Positions 12,341-16,794 of a stretch of DNA of 16,794 bases are shown one piece after another. Within the stretch, counting starts at the first letter, position 1. Every line of letters starts with the position of its first letter. The notes under the pieces were generated by a model that saw nothing but the letters and a program-made list of their open reading frames with translations, was not told the origin of the DNA and ran no database searches. A program made the position numbers and the translations under genes. The DNA comes from Chloroflexota bacterium (GTDB lineage: Bacteria; Chloroflexota; Limnocylindria; Limnocylindrales; CSP1-4), in NCBI GenBank assembly GCA_021789355.1, contig JAJYJR010000051.1:1-16794 (forward strand), given 5' to 3'.

Positions 12341-13492
12341 ATGACACGAGGTCGCCTGGCGTCGCTGTCCCTGGCTGCTCTGCTGCTCCTGTCCGCGGCG
12401 TCTCCCGGCATCGTGTCGGCGGCGAGCCTCTCGATCTCCACACCATACCCCGCGGTGACGGTCCAGGCGGGCAACACCGTGACGTTCGACCTGACGGTCA
12501 CCACGCCGTCACCGGAGCGCGTGGGCCTGGCCGTGAGCGGGGCACCGAGCGGCTGGACGGCGACCATCACGGGCGGCGGCAACACCATCGACGCGGTCTA
12601 CACCGGCGGCACCACCCCGCCCGCGGTGCAGCTCTCGGTCAAGGTGCCGCAGGACGCCTCCACGGGCACGCAGGCGCTCACGGTCACCGCGTCGGCCCCG
12701 CAGGGGACCCAGACCCTCCCGATCTCGATCCGCGTCGAGAGCGGGTCGGCGGGCGGCGCGCAGCTGACGACCAGCTTCGCGAAGCTCTCGGGCACCGCGA
12801 CCAGCGCCTTCACCTACAGCGTGACGCTGGCGAACAACGGGACGCAGCAGCAGACGTTCACCCTGCAGGGACAGGGGCCGGCCGGCTGGCAGGTAGACGT
12901 GCATCCCTCCAGCAACGCACAGGCGCTGACCGACACGATCGCCGGCGGGAGCAACGACACGCTGACGGTCACCGTGACGCCGCCCAGCTCGGTCTCCGCC
13001 GGGCAGTACCCGATCCAGGTCACCGCGGCGGCCGGATCGCAGTCGGCGCAGATGCAGCTGGAGGCGGACGTCACCGGGTCGCCGGCCCTGACCATGAGCA
13101 CGCCCAACCAGGTGCTCAACGCGCAGGTCACGTCCGGGGGCACGGGGACCGTGTCCCTGATCGTCACCAACAGCGGCTCCGTCCCGCTGAGCGGCGTGAG
13201 CCTCACGTCGACGCCTCCCACGGGGTGGACCGTCACGTTCGCGCCCACCTCGATCCCGTCCCTGCAGCCCGGCGCGGCGAGCACGGTCACGGCCACGATC
13301 CACCCGGCGAGCGATGCCCTCACCGGCGACTACGACATCACGATGACCGCCACTTCAGGCGGCGCCACCCAGAGCCTGGACATCCGCACCACCGTCCAGA
13401 CCTCACCCCTCTGGGGGTTCGTGGGGCTGGCGCTGATCGCGGTCGTGCTCGTCGGGCTCGGCTGGGTCTTCCGCCGCTACGGCAGGCGCTGA
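12341..13492 (+). CDS. Secreted, membrane-anchored protein with three NEW3-like beta-sandwich repeats
   Basis: A 383-residue envelope protein. Residues 1-27 form a signal peptide (basic MTRGR, hydrophobic LSLAALLLLSAA, cleavage after VSA). Three Ig-like repeats of about 100 residues follow (about 30-130, 140-240, 250-355), each with the NEW3/COG1470 pattern: V-x-A-G-x-T-x-x-F or equivalent, a G-W-T/Q-V/A strand (SGWTATI, AGWQVDV, TGWTVTF), and a closing GxYxI/ALTVTA strand. A single C-terminal helix (about 358-377) and RRYGRR tail anchor it with the repeats outside. GAGGAA upstream of the ATG is a fair Shine-Dalgarno. Its stop is 1 nt before the ABC ATPase ATG, marking an operon. NEW3-type proteins next to ABC-2 transporters recur in bacteria and archaea, but their role is unknown; a substrate-binding or assembly partner is plausible. 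Confidence 0.85.
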   Translation: MTRGRLASLSLAALLLLSAASPGIVSAASLSISTPYPAVTVQAGNTVTFDLTVTTPSPERVGLAVSGAPSGWTATITGGGNTIDAVYTGGTTPPAVQLSVKVPQDASTGTQALTVTASAPQGTQTLPISIRVESGSAGGAQLTTSFAKLSGTATSAFTYSVTLANNGTQQQTFTLQGQGPAGWQVDVHPSSNAQALTDTIAGGSNDTLTVTVTPPSSVSAGQYPIQVTAAAGSQSAQMQLEADVTGSPALTMSTPNQVLNAQVTSGGTGTVSLIVTNSGSVPLSGVSLTSTPPTGWTVTFAPTSIPSLQPGAASTVTATIHPASDALTGDYDITMTATSGGATQSLDIRTTVQTSPLWGFVGLALIAVVLVGLGWVFRRYGRR

Positions 13493-13493
13493 G

Positions 13494-14606
13494 ATGCCGC
13501 CCAGCGGCGAGACGCGAGGCGGCAGCGCCGCGCGACGTGGGGGCGGCGCACGGCCCGGGGGCGGTGCACGGCCCGGGGGCGGTGCACGGCCGGCGGGCGA
13601 CGCCAGGTCCAGGGCCGCTCGCGGTGAGGGCGACCATGAGGCGGCATCCTCCGTGATCCGGGCTCGGGCGCTCACGAAGGCATACGGCGACGTCCTCGCG
13701 GTGGACCACCTGAACCTCGACGTGCGCCCTGGCGAGGTGTTCGGGCTGCTCGGCCCGAACGGCGCGGGCAAGACCACCACGATCCTGATGCTGCTCGGGC
13801 TCTCCGAGCCGACCGACGGCCACGCCGAGGTGGCCGGCTACGATCCCACCCGGTCTCCGCTGGAGGTGAAGCGCCGCGTCGGCTACCTGCCCGACGAGGT
13901 CGGCTTCTACGGCGGACTGACCGGCCGCCAGAACCTGCGGTACACGGCCCGCCTGAACCGCATCGATGCGAAAACGACCGAGGAGCGGGTGGGGGATCTG
14001 CTCCGGCAGGTCGGGCTGGCGGACGTCGGGGACCGGCCGGTGGACACGTACTCGCGCGGCATGCGACAGCGCCTCGGCCTCGCCGACGCGCTGGTGAAGG
14101 ACCCGTCTGTGGTGATCCTCGACGAGCCGACGACCGCGATCGATCCGGCGGGCGTCACCGAGGTGCTGGCGTCGATCCGCTCGATCGCCCGCGACCGCGG
14201 CGCGGCGGTCCTGCTCTCCAGCCACCTGCTCCACCAGGTCCAGCAGGTGTGTGACCGGGTCGCGATCTTCGTCTCGGGCAGGATCGTGGCGCAGGGGACC
14301 ATGCGGCGCCTGGCAGAGCAGATGGCGGGGGACACGCTGCAGGTGGAGATCGGGCTCGACGGACCGGCCGATGCGTTCGAACCCGCCCTGCGGGCGGTTC
14401 CCGGCGTGCACGAGGTCGTCCGCGACGAGCACGACGCGCGAATATGGCGCGTGACCGGGGCCCGGTCGCTGCAGTCGCGGCTCGCCGGCGAGCTGGCCGG
14501 GCGCGGCCTAGGGGTCTGGCACCTGCGAAGGGTGGGCGACGACCTGGACGAGATCTACATGCGGTACTTCTCGAAGGAGGAGGCCGGCAATGGCCGTGCA
14601 GCCTGA
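13494..14606 (+). CDS. ABC transporter ATP-binding protein with a Gly/Arg/Pro repeat N-terminal extension
   Basis: A 370-residue ATPase that powers the permease encoded next. Motifs: Walker A GPNGAGKT (87-94), signature YSRGMRQR (186-193; the usual LSGG reads YSRG), Walker B VVILDE (206-211), D-loop AIDPAG (215-220) and switch His244. A DrrA/CcmA-like C-terminal region follows to about residue 365. The usual family N-terminus begins at about Val54 (IRARALTKAYGD), preceded by 53 residues of low complexity including three copies of GGGARP. Translation could start instead at GTG 13653 (Val54), which has a weak GAGG upstream; ATG 13494 is favoured because it follows the upstream stop by one nucleotide. 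Overlaps the permease gene by 17 bp. Confidence 0.93.
   Translation: MPPSGETRGGSAARRGGGARPGGGARPGGGARPAGDARSRAARGEGDHEAASSVIRARALTKAYGDVLAVDHLNLDVRPGEVFGLLGPNGAGKTTTILMLLGLSEPTDGHAEVAGYDPTRSPLEVKRRVGYLPDEVGFYGGLTGRQNLRYTARLNRIDAKTTEERVGDLLRQVGLADVGDRPVDTYSRGMRQRLGLADALVKDPSVVILDEPTTAIDPAGVTEVLASIRSIARDRGAAVLLSSHLLHQVQQVCDRVAIFVSGRIVAQGTMRRLAEQMAGDTLQVEIGLDGPADAFEPALRAVPGVHEVVRDEHDARIWRVTGARSLQSRLAGELAGRGLGVWHLRRVGDDLDEIYMRYFSKEEAGNGRAA
13539..13592 (+). repeat. Three 18-bp tandem repeats encoding GGGARP
   Basis: Units at 13539, 13557 and 13575 follow the form gggggcggtgcacggccc with one or two differences, in frame with the ABC ATPase opening. Confidence 0.92.
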
Positions 14607-15735
14607 GGCTATGGATCCGGTGCCGCCCGAGACAGATGGCGTGCCCGAAGCGGGCGGCGTGCCCGAAGCGGGCGGTGTGCCCGGAGCGGGCGGTGTGCCC
14701 GGAGCGGGCAGCCTGCCCGAGGCGGGCGGTGGCTTCTTCGCGCGCATGCGAGACCGCGCGACCGGTTCCGGGGAGCGGATCCCGAGCGGAGGCTGGCGGG
14801 TCATCGCCGACAAGGAGTTCGGCGACCACGTCCTGAGCATCCGGCTCTTCATCCTGATCGCGATCCTCGGCCTCGCCGCCGTGGCCGCGATCTACTCCAC
14901 CACCACGTTCGTCCGTACCAACGCGCAGCAGGCGACCGGCTCGGCCGGGTTGTTCGTGCTGCTGTTCAGCGCGCAGTCGCCCTCGTCGCAGATCCCCTCG
15001 TTCGCGACCCTGGTCGGCCTGCTGGGTCCGCTGCTGGGGATCGCGTTCGGGTTCGACGCGATCAACGGCGAGCGCTCCGAGCGGACCCTCCCACGCCTGG
15101 TGGCACAGCCGATCCACCGCGACGACGTGATCAACGGGAAATTCGCCGCGGGGATCGCGGCGATCGGACTCGTGCTGGCGGCGATCACGGTGCTGGTGTC
15201 CGGGTTCGCGTTCTTCGAGCTGGGGATCGTCCCGAGTCCGGACGACGTGGCCCGCGTGGTGGCCTGGGTGGCGGTCACGATCATCTACGTCGGGTTCTGG
15301 CTGGCGTTCGCGATGCTGTGCTCCGTCGTGCTCCGCCGGGCGGCCACCTCCGCGCTGGCCGCCATCTCGGTCTGGCTGGTGCTGACGCTGTTCGCGTCGT
15401 TGCTCACCGGCATCGCGGCCGGCGTCCTGTCGCCCGTCCCGTCGAACCCGACGCTCGACCAGCAGGTGGCCAACGCGCAGCTGCAGCTGGACCTGTCGCG
15501 GATCTCGCCGGGCGAGCTGTACGGCGAGGCGACGGCCTACCTGCTCGATCCGAGCGTGCAGACGGTGGGGATCATCCTGCCGTCGCAGCAGAGCGCCGCC
15601 GCGCTGCCGTCGATCCTCCCGTTCGAGCAGAGCCTGCTGCTGGGCTGGCCGCAGGGTGTGGCGCTGGTGGCGCTCACGGTCGTCTGCTTCGGGCTCGGGT
15701 ACGTCGCGTTCATGCGCCAGGAGGTCCGCGCCTGA
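14590..15735 (+). CDS. ABC-2 type transporter permease with a repeat-bearing cytoplasmic N-terminus
   Basis: A 381-residue membrane protein. Six hydrophobic segments are seen at about 84-103, 138-156, 185-209, 220-249, 254-280 and 354-375, with a large exterior loop at about 281-353. The cytoplasmic loop after segment 2, NGERSERTLPRLVAQPIHRDDVINGK-like, is the hallmark of ABC-2/NosY-type permeases, where it contacts the ATPase. Residues 17-46 are five hexapeptides of the type GVPEAG or GVPGAG, resembling elastin-like sequence, before an amphipathic stretch leading to segment 1. ATG 14590 lies inside the end of the ATPase gene, with AAGGAGGAGG at 14574-14583 as a strong Shine-Dalgarno. Its stop is 2 nt from the convergent acetate kinase stop. 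Substrate unknown. Confidence 0.92.
   Translation: MAVQPEAMDPVPPETDGVPEAGGVPEAGGVPGAGGVPGAGSLPEAGGGFFARMRDRATGSGERIPSGGWRVIADKEFGDHVLSIRLFILIAILGLAAVAAIYSTTTFVRTNAQQATGSAGLFVLLFSAQSPSSQIPSFATLVGLLGPLLGIAFGFDAINGERSERTLPRLVAQPIHRDDVINGKFAAGIAAIGLVLAAITVLVSGFAFFELGIVPSPDDVARVVAWVAVTIIYVGFWLAFAMLCSVVLRRAATSALAAISVWLVLTLFASLLTGIAAGVLSPVPSNPTLDQQVANAQLQLDLSRISPGELYGEATAYLLDPSVQTVGIILPSQQSAAALPSILPFEQSLLLGWPQGVALVALTVVCFGLGYVAFMRQEVRA
14638..14727 (+). repeat. Five 18-bp tandem repeats encoding GVPEAG/GVPGAG
   Basis: Units start at 14638, 14656, 14674, 14692 and 14710. The first two (ggcgtgcccgaagcgggc) are identical, the next two (ggtgtgcccggagcgggc) are identical, and the fifth is diverged (SLPEAG). 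Pairwise identity suggests duplication of a two-unit block or successive slippage. Confidence 0.97.
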
Positions 15736-15737
15736 CG

Positions 15738-16794
15738 TCACGCGCCGAGCAGCGCCCGCACCTCGTGGGCGATCTGCACGTCCTCGCGGGCGGCGATCAC
15801 GAGCGTGGTCACGAATGACCCGGGGGCCGAGACGTCCCGGTCGCCGGTCCCCGTCCGGTTGGCGTCCTGGTCGATCGCCACGCCCAGGAACGCCAGCCCG
15901 TCGGCCGCGCACTCCCGGATCGCCGGCGCGTTCTCGCCGACCCCGCCCGTGAACACCAGCGTGTCGAGCCCGTCCATCGCCGCAGCCATGCCCGCGATCT
16001 GCGCCCGGAGCCGGTGCAGGTAGACGCCCAGCGCCACCGCCGCGTCCCGGTCGCCCGCGCCGGCCCGCGCCAGGATCGCCCGCATGTCGGCCGTCCCGGT
16101 GAGCCCGAGCAGGCCCGACCGGTGCTCGAGCGCGGCCGCGAGCTCGGCCGGAGGCAGCCCCACGTGCTCCTCCAGCCAGAGCACGAGGCCCGGATCCACG
16201 GACCCGGACCGGGTCGCCATGACCAGCCCCTCGAGCGGGGTGAACCCCATGGTGGTGTCGACCGAGCGGCCGCCCCGCACCGCGGCCAGCGAGGCGCCCG
16301 CGCCCAGGTGGCAGGTGACGATGCGCAGTTCCTCGATGGTCCGCCCCAGCAGCTCGGCGGCTCGCCGCGACGCGTACGCGTGCGAGAGGCCGTGGAAGCC
16401 GTAGCGGCGCAGGTCCCAGCGCTCCCGCCACTCCCGGGGGAGCGCGTAGGTCGCCGCTTCGGGCGGGATCTCCGCGTGGAACGCGGTGTCGAAGCACGCC
16501 ACCGCGGGCACGTCCGGGAGCGCCGCGGAGACCACGTCGAGCGCGGCGAGCGACTTGGGCTGGTGGAGTGGCGCAAGGTCGGTCAGCGCCTGGAGCCGGG
16601 CGCGCACCGTCGCGTCGACGCGCACCGGCGCGGAGTAGATCCGGCCCCCGTGCACGATCCGGTGGCCGACAGCGTCGATCGGCCCGAACGACGCCAGCAC
16701 AGGGGGGACGGTGACCTCGTCGGCGTGTCCACGGGGCGCGGGCAGGTCGGCCGTGGCTGCCGTCCGGTCCGCCTCGTCCAGCACGCGGAGCTTC
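15738..16794 (-). CDS. ackA: Acetate kinase, N-terminus cut by right window edge
   Basis: Interconverts acetate plus ATP and acetyl phosphate plus ADP, linking acetyl-CoA to acetate in the cytosol, usually with phosphotransacetylase or phosphoketolase, which would lie beyond the window. About 352 residues are visible. Family landmarks in order: VGHRIVHGG (substrate), ACFDTAFHAEIP, RRYGFHGLSHAY with the catalytic Arg/His region, HLGAGASLAAVRGGRSVDTTMGF (nucleotide-binding), TRSGSVDPG and FTGGVGENA near the C-terminus. The frame continues to the edge as LKLRVLDEAD, which fits the NAGSSSLK start a few residues outside, so no true start is seen here. The stretch between that motif and HRIVHGG is about 35-40 residues shorter than in typical enzymes of about 400 residues, so the whole protein is probably about 365. 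Convergent with the ABC permease gene. Confidence 0.95.
   Translation of the reverse strand, partial: KLRVLDEADRTAATADLPAPRGHADEVTVPPVLASFGPIDAVGHRIVHGGRIYSAPVRVDATVRARLQALTDLAPLHQPKSLAALDVVSAALPDVPAVACFDTAFHAEIPPEAATYALPREWRERWDLRRYGFHGLSHAYASRRAAELLGRTIEELRIVTCHLGAGASLAAVRGGRSVDTTMGFTPLEGLVMATRSGSVDPGLVLWLEEHVGLPPAELAAALEHRSGLLGLTGTADMRAILARAGAGDRDAAVALGVYLHRLRAQIAGMAAAMDGLDTLVFTGGVGENAPAIRECAADGLAFLGVAIDQDANRTGTGDRDVSAPGSFVTTLVIAAREDVQIAHEVRALLGA

Noticed and set aside
12105..12344. GTG-initiated 79-codon frame in the NEW3 leader
   Set aside because: Arg/Pro-rich, no Shine-Dalgarno that fits, runs into the next start, and overlaps the hairpins.
14155..16497. 780-codon minus-strand frame across the transporter and acetate kinase
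   Set aside because: It overlaps three well-supported genes in the wrong frame or strand and has shadow composition.

Overview
The window is very GC-rich, typical bacterial chromosomal DNA with tightly packed genes, short intergenic gaps and a strong G/C bias at third codon positions. The TadE/TadG-type pilus genes, the NEW3-domain protein next to an ABC-2 transporter, an archaeal/eukaryal-like ATP-dependent DNA ligase and many -10-like boxes placed 6 to 10 nt before start codons (leaderless transcripts) fit a high-GC Chloroflexota or a deep actinobacterial lineage. This is an inference from gene content; no marker gene for taxonomy is present. No mobile element, CRISPR array or rRNA was seen.

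Layout. 1-1093 (minus): the repeat-rich start of an unrecognised protein running off the left edge, preceded by a GNAT acetyltransferase. 1123-3550 (plus): an ATP-dependent DNA ligase and an uncharacterised protein with an internal duplication. 3596-4438 (minus): a two-domain rhodanese whose active-site Cys is Asp. 4459-6185 (plus), divergent from the rhodanese: a class V aminotransferase translationally overlapping a small three-helix membrane protein. 6239-6314: a tRNA-Ile with anticodon UAU. 6375-8390 (minus): a PAS-GAF-EAL protein ending in a TfoX C-terminal-like domain. 8682-11506 (plus), divergent from it: a Tad-type cluster of two TadE-like proteins (the first with two PKD domains) and a TadG-like protein. 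11710-12018: a small dimeric alpha/beta-barrel-like protein. 12341-15735: an operon of a secreted NEW3-repeat membrane protein, an ABC ATPase and an ABC-2 permease, with a hairpin-rich leader. 15738-16794 (minus): acetate kinase, missing its N-terminus at the right edge.

How the genes may work together. The EAL-TfoX_C protein faces the TadE/TadE/TadG genes across a 291-bp region with a perfect 24-bp palindrome and a foldable leader, suggesting c-di-GMP-linked control of a surface pilus or adhesin. The NEW3-ABC operon looks like a self-contained envelope export or sensing module of unknown substrate. The rhodanese and aminotransferase share one 7-bp AT box as overlapping divergent promoters, yet neither shows the cysteine expected of a sulfur-transfer enzyme.

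The most striking window-wide feature is in-frame tandem duplication: exact 18-bp (hexapeptide) repeats occur in four unrelated places (left-edge protein, PKD linker, ABC ATPase N-terminus, ABC permease N-terminus), plus a 27-bp duplication over the TadE prepilin motif and a 15-bp duplication of a putative -10 box.
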